DNA of 5,659 bases. Source: Bacteroidales bacterium (lineage in GTDB: Bacteria > Bacteroidota > Bacteroidia > Bacteroidales > Tenuifilaceae). The DNA is taken from positions 1-5,659 of the forward strand of contig WBUV01000232.1 in assembly GCA_008933525.1 (NCBI GenBank). The letters run 5' to 3'. The translations under genes and the position numbers were made by a program. This document shows positions 1 to 5,659 of this stretch, piece by piece; the first letter of the stretch is position 1; each line of letters begins with the position of its first letter. The notes under the pieces are model-generated. The model worked only from the letters and a program-made list of their open reading frames with translations. It made no database searches and was not told the DNA's origin.

Positions 1-46
1 GTCTAACTCTTAGAATTAACAAATAATACATTAAATATTCCCAACT

Positions 47-988
47 ATGAACCTACTAGAAGCACACGGTATTGAAAAACGCTATTCGGGCCACCTTGCG
101 CTCGACGATGTTAGCATTATGGTTCCTAAAGGCACCATTTATGGACTGTTAGGACCAAATGGTGCAGGAAAAACAACCCTTATTAGAATTATCAACCAAA
201 TAACAGGCCCCGATAAAGGCGAGGTGCTGTTCAATGGCCGAAAGCTTGAAGCCAACGATATCTACAAAATTGGATACCTTCCCGAGGAACGAGGATTATA
301 TAAAAAAATGAAGGTTGGAGAGCAAGCCCTTTTCTTATCTCAACTTAAAGGTCTGAGCCGAAACGATGCAATGAAACGCCTAAAGTATTGGTTCGAGAAA
401 TTTGAGATTCAAAGCTGGTGGGATAAGAAAATCGAAGAACTATCGAAAGGTATGGCACAAAAGGTGCAGTTTATGGTTACTATTATTCACGAGCCTGAAC
501 TTCTTATATTTGATGAGCCATTCAGCGGTTTCGATCCAATTAACACTCAACTTATAAAGGATGAAATCCTTGAACTAAAGAAGAAGGGAACTACAATTAT
601 CTTTTCAACTCACAACATGTCTACTGTAGAGGATTTATGCGACCATATCACCCTTATCAACAAATCAAAAAATATCCTTAGCGGACAAGTTGATAATGTT
701 AGAATGAACTACGGCAGCAATATCTTCGAGGTTGGCTACCGTGGTAGCTACGATGCCATTGTAAACAATCTGGGAGGAATGTTCGAGATTATCAACAACA
801 ACATCGAAAACGCTGTACCTAAACTACAGGTTAAAGTAGCAAACCCCGCTGAAAGCAACAAGTTGCTTCAAAGCATTATTCCTCACGCCGAAGTCGTATC
901 GTTCAACCCAGTTGTGCCAAGCATGCACGATATCTTTATAAAAGTGGTAAGCGAGTACAACAAAACTCACGGTTTATCAAACAACTAA
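47..988 (+). CDS. ABC transporter ATP-binding protein, NatA type
   Basis: This is the cytoplasmic ATPase subunit of an ABC-2 exporter; it hydrolyses ATP to drive the permease encoded just downstream. Seen in the 313 residues: Walker A GPNGAGKT at 36-43, the GYLPEERGLY stretch at 76-85 in the Q-loop region (the usual form in the NatA branch, with E in place of Q), signature LSKGM at 132-136, Walker B LLIFDEP at 152-158 with catalytic E157, and the H-loop histidine H189 in STHNM. Residues from about 215 form a C-terminal extension of the DUF4162 kind found in NatA-like ATPases. The length is normal for the family and all catalytic motifs are intact. The ATG start has an A/T-rich upstream stretch without a clear ribosome-binding site. 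The natural substrate cannot be read from the sequence; Na+ is known only for some relatives, so no gene symbol is given. Confidence 0.95.
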   Translation: MNLLEAHGIEKRYSGHLALDDVSIMVPKGTIYGLLGPNGAGKTTLIRIINQITGPDKGEVLFNGRKLEANDIYKIGYLPEERGLYKKMKVGEQALFLSQLKGLSRNDAMKRLKYWFEKFEIQSWWDKKIEELSKGMAQKVQFMVTIIHEPELLIFDEPFSGFDPINTQLIKDEILELKKKGTTIIFSTHNMSTVEDLCDHITLINKSKNILSGQVDNVRMNYGSNIFEVGYRGSYDAIVNNLGGMFEIINNNIENAVPKLQVKVANPAESNKLLQSIIPHAEVVSFNPVVPSMHDIFIKVVSEYNKTHGLSNN

Positions 989-1013
989 TTCATCAACCTA
1001 AAAAATAAGAGTA

Positions 1014-2363
1014 ATGAAACAGATATATCTTATACTCCAACGCGAGTTTATGACAAGGGTTAGAAAAAAGTCGTTTATCATACTAACTCTGCTTACTCCA
1101 ATTTTCTTTGCAGCAATGATGGTTCTTCCATCGTACCTTGCAACAATGGAAGATACCGATGTAAAAAGCATTGCAATAATTGACAATACTGGCAATTTTG
1201 CTGATGCTGTTCCTCAAACCGAGTATTTAAAGTTCAGCTATATCAGCGACACTCCTGTCGATAAATTAAAAAACACCTTGGAGGAATCGGGATATTACGC
1301 CCTACTTGCAATTGACAGCACATCCGAAAAAATCACACCAAAACTTACAATTTACTCACAAAAACAGCCTTCAATCGATGTGATATCGCATATTGAGAAT
1401 TCACTTGAGAAGGAAATAGAAACCCGCAAGTTAAAGTCATACAACATCGAGAATCTCGATAAAATTTTAGATGATGTAAAAACCGAAGTAAATCTTCGCA
1501 CAGTGAAGGTTACAAAAGATGGCGAAGAAAAGGAAAGCAACACCCTAATTACCATGGGAATTGCATACATCCTTAGCTTCCTGATGTACATGATGGTTCT
1601 ATTGATGGGTAACCAAATTATGCAGGGTGTTATTGAGGAAAAAAACAACCGTGTTATCGAGGTTATTATTTCGTCAATAAAGCCAATAAACTTGATGCTG
1701 GGCAAGATTTTCGGTTTGGCATCAGTTAGCTTGTTACAAATCTTTATTTGGGTAATTCTAACATTTGGTTTAGCAACCGTTGGGCTAAGTTTTGTTACCG
1801 AGAAAGGGCAAAAAGCAAGCATCGAGCAAGTTAAGACAGCACAGGATATGATGGGACAACAAGGTGTTGATATGGCCACAATCCCTACCGATATTGAACC
1901 CAGCGAGGGCGAAAGTTTTATAACTGCACTTAAAAATCAAAACTTTGTACTGATAATTGGCGGTTTTATTTTCTACTTTCTTGTTGGATTTTTGCTATAC
2001 GCTGCATTATACGCAGCGGTTGGTTCGGCTGTCGAGAACATTACCGATACACAGCAACTGGTTTTACCAATAACCCTTCCGCTTATTCTTGCACTATTTG
2101 TAATGATTAGTGGAATTAAATCGCCCGATAGCCCACTGGTTTTCTGGTTCTCAATGATTCCATTCACATCACCAGTAGTTATGCTTACCCGCTTACCTTT
2201 TGGAGTACCTGGCTGGCAACTAGCGCTATCTGCATCACTCCTAGTTATAACCTTTATAATTGTAACAATTTTTGCAGCTAAAATTTACCGTGTAGGTATT
2301 TTGATGTATGGCAAAAAGTACACCTGGGCCGAGATGTGGAAATGGATGCGTTATAAAAACTAA
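1014..2363 (+). CDS. ABC-2 type transporter permease, NatB type
   Basis: This is the membrane subunit that pairs with the ATPase 25 nt upstream, almost certainly in one transcript. The 449 residues begin with a basic cytoplasmic stretch and a first membrane segment at about 20-41. A large extracytoplasmic domain follows at about 42-177. Further hydrophobic segments lie near 178-198, 230-258, 310-337, 347-367, 375-392 and 402-424. The family motif EEKNNRVIEVIISSIKP at 208-224, between the second and third segments, is the cytoplasmic coupling region typical of NatB/COG1668 permeases. A second polar loop at about 260-308, rich in Q, M and D/E, is probably outside the membrane. Length and topology fit the family. 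The partner gene supports export, but the substrate is unknown. The gene is followed by an intrinsic terminator, which marks the end of the operon. Confidence 0.93.
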   Translation: MKQIYLILQREFMTRVRKKSFIILTLLTPIFFAAMMVLPSYLATMEDTDVKSIAIIDNTGNFADAVPQTEYLKFSYISDTPVDKLKNTLEESGYYALLAIDSTSEKITPKLTIYSQKQPSIDVISHIENSLEKEIETRKLKSYNIENLDKILDDVKTEVNLRTVKVTKDGEEKESNTLITMGIAYILSFLMYMMVLLMGNQIMQGVIEEKNNRVIEVIISSIKPINLMLGKIFGLASVSLLQIFIWVILTFGLATVGLSFVTEKGQKASIEQVKTAQDMMGQQGVDMATIPTDIEPSEGESFITALKNQNFVLIIGGFIFYFLVGFLLYAALYAAVGSAVENITDTQQLVLPITLPLILALFVMISGIKSPDSPLVFWFSMIPFTSPVVMLTRLPFGVPGWQLALSASLLVITFIIVTIFAAKIYRVGILMYGKKYTWAEMWKWMRYKN

Positions 2364-2389
2364 AGTAGATTTCCCATAAAATAATTTGA

Positions 2390-2428
2390 AAAGCGAAGAA
2401 TCTAGCAATAGATTTTTCGCTTTCTTTA
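2390..2428 (+). terminator. Intrinsic terminator after the ABC exporter operon
   Basis: A 15-bp stem (arms 2390-2404 and 2409-2423, one G-U wobble at 2398/2415) closes on a GCAA tetraloop and is followed by the T-rich CTTTATT. The A-rich left arm and T-rich right arm suit rho-independent termination. It lies 26 nt beyond the permease stop codon and ends 18-20 nt before the ATG of the HD gene. Read on the other strand, the stem is also followed by a T-rich run, so it might work both ways, though no - strand gene needs it. Its position shows that the HD gene cannot sensibly start at the upstream TTG. Confidence 0.8.
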
Positions 2429-2445
2429 TTACAAATTTTCCGAGA

Positions 2446-3081
2446 ATGACTGAATCAAAAGAGAAACTATATAAAGCCGTAGAACATCACTGCGAGGGCG
2501 ATTCAACAGGTCACGACTGGTGGCATATTTACCGGGTTGTTAAGCTGGCGCTTAGAATTGGGGAGCAAGAAAACGTCAACATCGAACTTGTTGAGATTGC
2601 CGCTCTTATGCACGATTTGGACGACTGGAAACTTTCTTCCGATTCTGAAAATTACCCAAATGCTCGGAAACTTCTTAAAGAAAACAACTTCGACCAATCC
2701 ACAATAGATAGGGTTATAGAGATAGTTGAGCAGGTCTCGTTCAAGGGGGCTGGGGTTGACACAACCCCTAGAAGTATTGAGGCAATGGTTGTACAGGATG
2801 CCGACAGGCTCGATGCCATTGGTGCCATTGGTGTTGCCCGTGCATTTGCGTTTGGAGGCTCCAAAGGTCGACCATTGTATGCTCCCGAAGTTGAACCGCA
2901 AATGCATCAATCCTTTGAGGAGTACAAGCAATCCAAGGGGCATACAATCAACCATTTCTACGAAAAACTTCTGCTCCTAAAGGATAGGCTCAACACAAAT
3001 ACTGCGAAGGAAATCGCCACCGAGCGGCATAAGTTTATGCAACTGTTCTTGGACCAATTCTACAAGGAGTGGAATATATAA
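2446..3081 (+). CDS. HD-superfamily metal-dependent phosphohydrolase, YedJ/YpgQ-like
   Basis: This is a soluble 211-residue HD-domain protein. The metal-binding set H...HD...D is complete: H27 in GHDWWH, H56-D57 in LMHDLDD, and D118 in VVQDADRLDAIGAIG. The sequence after D118 and the C-terminal part (NHFYEKLLLLKDRLNT at 169-184, ATERHKFMQLFLDQF at 191-205) match what I remember of E. coli YedJ and related proteins. Bacillus YpgQ of the same group is reported as a nucleoside triphosphate pyrophosphohydrolase; applying that activity here is inference. I chose the ATG at 2446. The frame is open back to a TTG at 2386, but those 20 extra codons are the arms of the terminator and the family fold begins after residue 5 of the shorter form. 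No clear promoter is visible in the 20 nt between terminator and ATG, so expression may depend on readthrough or on a promoter inside the permease gene. Confidence 0.9.
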   Translation: MTESKEKLYKAVEHHCEGDSTGHDWWHIYRVVKLALRIGEQENVNIELVEIAALMHDLDDWKLSSDSENYPNARKLLKENNFDQSTIDRVIEIVEQVSFKGAGVDTTPRSIEAMVVQDADRLDAIGAIGVARAFAFGGSKGRPLYAPEVEPQMHQSFEEYKQSKGHTINHFYEKLLLLKDRLNTNTAKEIATERHKFMQLFLDQFYKEWNI

Positions 3082-3177
3082 TGAATTTGAGGAGTGAAAC
3101 GAAGTTAGAAGAATGTTGAATTCACATGTTTTTAGAGTTTGCTGAGAAAGTAATTAATTTGTGAATTGTAAAACGTA

Positions 3178-3423
3178 ATGAACATCAGGATACAAAATAT
3201 AAACGGCATGCAGGCTGGATTGGCAAAACTGCGAGACGGAGAAAGAGTGAATGCTGTAAGTTATAGAATTTCGAAAAAGGGGCTTGCCTACTTTTGCAGA
3301 AATTCTTGACTTGCAGCAGGGCGGGTGGAACGGCGAAGCCCTCATGAGCCCGATAGGGTGAATAACCATAGTTTTGCCTAGATTTTTTGCTTACTTTTTC
3401 ATCATGGAAAAAGTAAGAGAGAC
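3178..3423. repeat. Candidate interspersed intergenic repeat or structured element
   Basis: This G+C-rich block in an A/T-rich gap contains several self-complementary parts. GGGCTTGCC at 3280-3288 pairs with 3332-3341 as a 9-bp stem with one bulged base (3335) around a 43-nt loop. CTCATGAG forms a perfect palindrome at 3341-3348, and a perfect 11-bp inverted repeat closes the right end. Read on the - strand, the right part would encode FFHDEKVSKKS. I recall similar strings as short, probably spurious, hypothetical proteins translated from repeated intergenic DNA in Bacteroidota; this is memory and not a search result. No transposase, terminal repeats or target duplication is visible. Both ends are approximate and set by composition. 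It could equally be a non-coding RNA or decayed DNA of no function. Confidence 0.4.
3390..3417. repeat. Perfect 11-bp inverted repeat (hairpin)
   Basis: CTTACTTTTTC at 3390-3400 and its exact reverse complement at 3407-3417 surround the 6-nt loop ATCATG. Neither side is followed by a T-run in the direction of reading (AGAGAC on the + strand, CAAAAAA on the - strand), so it does not have the form of an intrinsic terminator. It marks the right edge of the G+C-rich element and may belong to it. Confidence 0.8.
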
Positions 3424-3503
3424 AAAGGGAATTCAGGTTCATAGAAAAGCCTTTAACCGAATTTCTGCTTTTAGTTTTTGGTGATATGATTTTTATTTCT
3501 TTT

Positions 3504-3532
3504 TCAACTGCTCCTAACTAATTTATTATAAT
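3504..3532 (+). promoter_or_regulatory. Possible promoter of the Ppx/GppA gene (weak)
   Basis: TATAAT at 3527-3532 lies 16 nt before the ATG at 3549, within very A/T-rich DNA. The matching -35 position (TTCAAC/TCAACT near 3503-3509) is a poor match. I see no Bacteroidota-style TAnnTTTG box at a suitable distance; the only exact match in the gap is TAGTTTTG at 3369-3376, and it lacks an upstream partner. A 5' leader this short and A/T-rich is common in the phylum, but TATAAT can easily arise by chance here. Confidence 0.25.
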
Positions 3533-3548
3533 ATCTAATATCTTAAAA

Positions 3549-4460
3549 ATGAATATCGCAATTATCGACCTTGGCACAAACACCTTTAACCTTCTAGTTG
3601 CCCAAAATAATGGGAACGGAAAGTATAACATCATTCACGAAAGCAAGCATCCTGTAAAACTTGGCGAAGGCGGATTGACACAGAAAATAATTACCCCTGC
3701 GGCATGGCAACGCGGAATAGATGCCATCGATAAGCATATGCAAACAGCCAAAAAGCTATCTGCTGAGAAGTTCTTTGCTTTTGCAACTTCAGCCACTCGC
3801 GATGCTTCCAACGGAAAAGAGTTTGTTGATGAAATCTACAACCGATTCGGGCTAAAAATTGAGGTTATTGATGGTTCACGCGAAGCTACCTTAATATATA
3901 AAGGAGTTCGACAAGCCATTGAATTGGGTGATGAGTGCAACCTAATCGTCGATATAGGAGGAGGTAGCAACGAAATAATTCTAGCCAACTCAAAGGAGAT
4001 TTTCTGGCTAAAAAGTTTCGACCTAGGAGTATCGCGCCTAATGCAGCTATTTAACCCTTCCGACCCAATATCGAAAGAGCAAATAATTGCCATTGAAAAC
4101 CACATTCGAAAGGAACTCACACCTCTATTCGATGCTGTTAAAAAGCATAAACCCACAAGAATGGTTGGGAGTTCTGGCTCCTTCGACTCATTTAGGAATA
4201 TCCTTGAATTTGCTGGTAAAATAGAGTTGTCCGATAAAACCTGGGCGCAAATACCAATGCAGGAATATGTAAACCTGCACAACCTATTCATCAATTCAAT
4301 TCGCGAGGAGAGACTTAAAATCAAGGGGCTTGATCCTATTCGTGTGGATTTAATTGTACTTGCGTCAATATTTGTGAATTTTCTTGTGGAGCAGTTCGAA
4401 ATTAAATCGATGTACCAATCGGAATATGCGCTAAAGGAAGGCTTTTTGAGCGAACTATAG
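3549..4460 (+). CDS. Ppx/GppA-family phosphatase, short form
   Basis: This is a 303-residue member of the exopolyphosphatase / guanosine pentaphosphate phosphohydrolase family (ASKHA fold), acting in the cytoplasm. Seen: the first phosphate-binding loop IDLGTNTFNLL at 6-16, FATSATRDASNG at 78-89, the stretch IDGSREATLIYKGV at 107-120 whose E112 aligns with the catalytic glutamate of E. coli Ppx, the second phosphate loop VDIGGGSNE at 134-142, and GSSGSFDSF at 207-215. E. coli Ppx and GppA have about 500 residues; this protein holds only the two N-terminal domains and lacks the HD-like helical domains. That is a normal variant and not a truncation, since the C-terminus ends cleanly in EYALKEGFLSEL. 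It may hydrolyse polyphosphate, pppGpp or another phosphoanhydride; the sequence does not decide. The ATG start puts the phosphate loop at the very N-terminus, as in the family. Confidence 0.93.
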   Translation: MNIAIIDLGTNTFNLLVAQNNGNGKYNIIHESKHPVKLGEGGLTQKIITPAAWQRGIDAIDKHMQTAKKLSAEKFFAFATSATRDASNGKEFVDEIYNRFGLKIEVIDGSREATLIYKGVRQAIELGDECNLIVDIGGGSNEIILANSKEIFWLKSFDLGVSRLMQLFNPSDPISKEQIIAIENHIRKELTPLFDAVKKHKPTRMVGSSGSFDSFRNILEFAGKIELSDKTWAQIPMQEYVNLHNLFINSIREERLKIKGLDPIRVDLIVLASIFVNFLVEQFEIKSMYQSEYALKEGFLSEL

Positions 4461-4494
4461 GAAAGCATTCAGTAAATACAATTGCTATAATCCG

Positions 4495-4550
4495 TTTTTT
4501 GGTTAATTTTACCCTTCGAAGGTTATATCTAATTGGTTAACCTTTAACCT
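4495..4550 (+). promoter_or_regulatory. Palindrome- and repeat-rich leader of the response regulator
   Basis: The 104-nt gap before the regulator contains TTGGTTAA twice (4499-4506 and 4533-4540, 34 nt apart start to start), a perfect 10-bp palindrome CCTTCGAAGG at 4513-4522 between them, and a perfect 8-bp palindrome GGTTAACC at 4535-4542 followed by a second TTAACC at 4544-4549. Such symmetry near a regulator gene suggests operator sites, perhaps for autoregulation. The first GGTTAA can also pair with either TTAACC, so an RNA hairpin is an alternative. A TATAAT at 4485-4490 could be a -10 box, but no good -35 partner is visible. No factor can be named. Confidence 0.35.
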
Positions 4551-4564
4551 TTAATTATTCAGAT

Positions 4565-5659
4565 ATGTCCAAAATACTAGTAATCGACGACGAAAAAGCT
4601 ATCCGCAATACGCTTAAGGAGATATTGGAGTTCGAAAGTCACACTGTAGATTTAGCCGAAGATGGCGCTGCTGGCGTTGAAATGTTTACCAACGGTGGCT
4701 ACGATATTGTTCTTTGCGATATTAAAATGCCGCAAATGGATGGTATTGAGGTTTTGGATAAGCTTCAGGAACAATCCAACGATACTCCTGTGATTATGAT
4801 ATCGGGTCACGGAAATATTGACACCGCTGTTGAAGCAATCAAAAAAGGAGCTTATGATTTTATTGAGAAGCCGCTCGACCTAAACCGACTACTTATTACA
4901 ATCCGCAACGCCACCGATAAAACCACGCTAATTCAGGAAACTAAGGTTTTAAAGCGTAAGGTTAACAAGGCATTTGATATTGTTGGGGAATCACCTGCAA
5001 TTACCAAGGTTAAGGATATGATTGAGCGCGTTGCACCAACCGAGGCGCGCGTTCTAATTACTGGACCTAACGGAACGGGTAAAGAATTGGTATCGCGCTG
5101 GTTGCACGAGAAAAGTAGTCGTGCTTCGATGCCTTTCGTGGAGGTAAACTGCGCCGCAATTCCTTCGGAATTAATCGAAAGCGAATTATTTGGTCACGAA
5201 AAAGGTGCTTTCACTTCAGCTATCAAGCAGCGTAAAGGAAAATTCGAACAAGCCGATGGTGGCACACTATTTCTCGACGAAATTGGAGATATGAGCCTTA
5301 GCGCTCAAGCCAAAGTTTTACGTGCTTTGCAGGAACATAAAATCAGCCGCGTAGGTAGCGATAAGGATATCACAGTGAATGTCCGCGTTATTGCCGCAAC
5401 AAATAAGAACCTAACCAAGGAGATTGAACTGGGAAATTTCCGTGAAGACTTGTACCACCGACTCAGCGTAATTATTATTCATGTTCCTGCATTGAATGAA
5501 CGGTTGGAGGATATTCCGCTACTATCGACTCACTTTAACGAACTAATTTGTGGAGAGTACGGAATACAGCCAAAACAAATAACCCCCGATGCCATTGATG
5601 AACTGAAAAAACTAAAATGGACCGGTAATATTCGCGAGTTACGCAACGTTATTGAACGT
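4565..5659 (+). CDS. Sigma-54-dependent response regulator, NtrC family (3' end cut off)
   Basis: This is a two-component transcription activator that, when phosphorylated, should remodel RNA polymerase carrying sigma-54. The 365 visible residues start with a receiver domain at 1-120: acidic pair D8-D9, phospho-acceptor D52 in [11 protein letters not shown]80 and K102. The AAA+ domain follows at about 138-365: Walker A GPNGTGKE at 167-174, the sigma-54 contact loop as GAFTSA at 214-219 (usual form GAFTGA), Walker B LFLDEIGD at 235-242, ATN at 278-280, arginines R293 and R299 in FREDLYHRL, and sensor [12 protein letters not shown] at 352-361. The window ends inside this helix, so the rest of the AAA+ C-terminal part and the helix-turn-helix domain are missing from view; relatives usually have about 450 residues. 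The frame is open to the last base. No sensor kinase lies upstream. Start: ATG at 4565, which gives the standard [11 protein letters not shown]-terminus. Confidence 0.93.
   Translation, partial: MSKILVIDDEKAIRNTLKEILEFESHTVDLAEDGAAGVEMFTNGGYDIVLCDIKMPQMDGIEVLDKLQEQSNDTPVIMISGHGNIDTAVEAIKKGAYDFIEKPLDLNRLLITIRNATDKTTLIQETKVLKRKVNKAFDIVGESPAITKVKDMIERVAPTEARVLITGPNGTGKELVSRWLHEKSSRASMPFVEVNCAAIPSELIESELFGHEKGAFTSAIKQRKGKFEQADGGTLFLDEIGDMSLSAQAKVLRALQEHKISRVGSDKDITVNVRVIAATNKNLTKEIELGNFREDLYHRLSVIIIHVPALNERLEDIPLLSTHFNELICGEYGIQPKQITPDAIDELKKLKWTGNIRELRNVIER

Larger units (their letters stand above)
3082..3548. other. Gene-free 467-nt gap between the HD and Ppx genes
   Basis: No convincing gene lies here. 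The reading frames of 71 and 85 codons on the - strand overlap each other and read through hairpin sequence, and they do not look like proteins. Composition changes sharply along the gap. Bases 3121-3180 hold 16 G/C of 60, 3301-3360 hold 36 of 60, and 3481-3540 hold 12 of 60. The middle part therefore looks like an inserted or structured element and the last 100 nt like an A/T-rich leader of the Ppx gene. The separate parts are listed as their own features. Confidence 0.7.

Noticed and set aside
1352..1879. A 175-codon - strand reading frame opposite the permease gene
   Set aside because: It lies wholly within a well-supported membrane-protein gene on the + strand and shows no family motif; it is a shadow frame.
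3081..3119. A 12-codon ATG frame overlapping the HD stop codon (TAATG)
   Set aside because: It is too short to judge, and the TAATG overlap can arise by chance in A/T-rich DNA.
3119..3167. Inverted repeat AATTCAC / GTGAATT shortly after the HD gene
   Set aside because: Seven base pairs around a 35-nt loop in A/T-rich DNA is expected by chance, and no T-run follows.
3154..3442. Two overlapping - strand reading frames of 71 and 85 codons in the gap between the HD and Ppx genes
   Set aside because: They overlap in different frames, cross the hairpin and the G+C-rich block, lack any recognisable domain and have no sensible start region. They look like accidental frames through a non-coding element.
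3445..3479. AAAAGC (3445-3450) and GCTTTT (3467-3472) followed by TTTTT, a possible terminator
   Set aside because: The stem is only 6 bp with a 16-nt loop and a mostly A-T composition, too weak to call a terminator.
3836..4468. A 210-codon - strand reading frame opposite the Ppx/GppA gene
   Set aside because: The + strand frame has all Ppx/GppA motifs. The opposite frame is serine/isoleucine-rich without domain structure and is a shadow frame.
5263..5280. TGGCACA followed by TTCTC in the response regulator gene, a possible sigma-54 site
   Set aside because: The -12 GC is absent at the right spacing, and the bases are explained by the conserved GGTLFLDE coding sequence.

Overview
The window is about 5.7 kb of AT-rich chromosomal DNA, and every supported gene lies on the + strand. 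It most likely comes from a member of the Bacteroidota. The gaps before the genes are A/T-rich with no strong Shine-Dalgarno sequences, the Ppx/GppA protein is the short form of about 300 residues, and the sigma-54 activator carries a [14 protein letters not shown] style that I associate with this phylum. This assignment is inference from style; there is no rRNA or other marker gene here.

Layout: (1) 47-2363 is a two-gene ABC exporter operon: a NatA-type ATPase followed 25 nt later by a NatB-type ABC-2 permease. It is closed by a clear intrinsic terminator at 2390-2428. (2) 2446-3081 is a soluble HD-superfamily phosphohydrolase of the YedJ/YpgQ type. Its true start is the ATG at 2446, because the longer TTG-started reading frame would run through the terminator. 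(3) 3082-3548 is a 467-nt gap without a gene. Its middle part is about 60 % G+C where it peaks, its flanks are 20-27 % G+C, and it ends in a perfect 11-bp inverted repeat; it looks like an intergenic repeat or structured element. (4) 3549-4460 is a short Ppx/GppA-family phosphatase. (5) 4461-4564 is a 104-nt gap rich in small palindromes and repeats, probably the control region of the next gene. (6) 4565 to the window end is an NtrC-type response regulator (receiver plus AAA+ sigma-54 activation domain), cut by the window edge before its DNA-binding domain.

The exporter pair should work as one membrane complex that moves an unknown substrate (the family includes Na+ exporters). The HD protein and the Ppx/GppA protein both belong to families that hydrolyse nucleotides or polyphosphates, which suggests nucleotide or stringent-response housekeeping, but nothing in the sequence shows that they act together. 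The response regulator has no partner kinase in view and may control genes elsewhere. I found no CRISPR, tRNA, rRNA, transposase or clear new multi-gene system. The features most worth a second look are the element between the HD and Ppx genes, the altered GAFTGA loop, and the palindrome-rich leader of the regulator.
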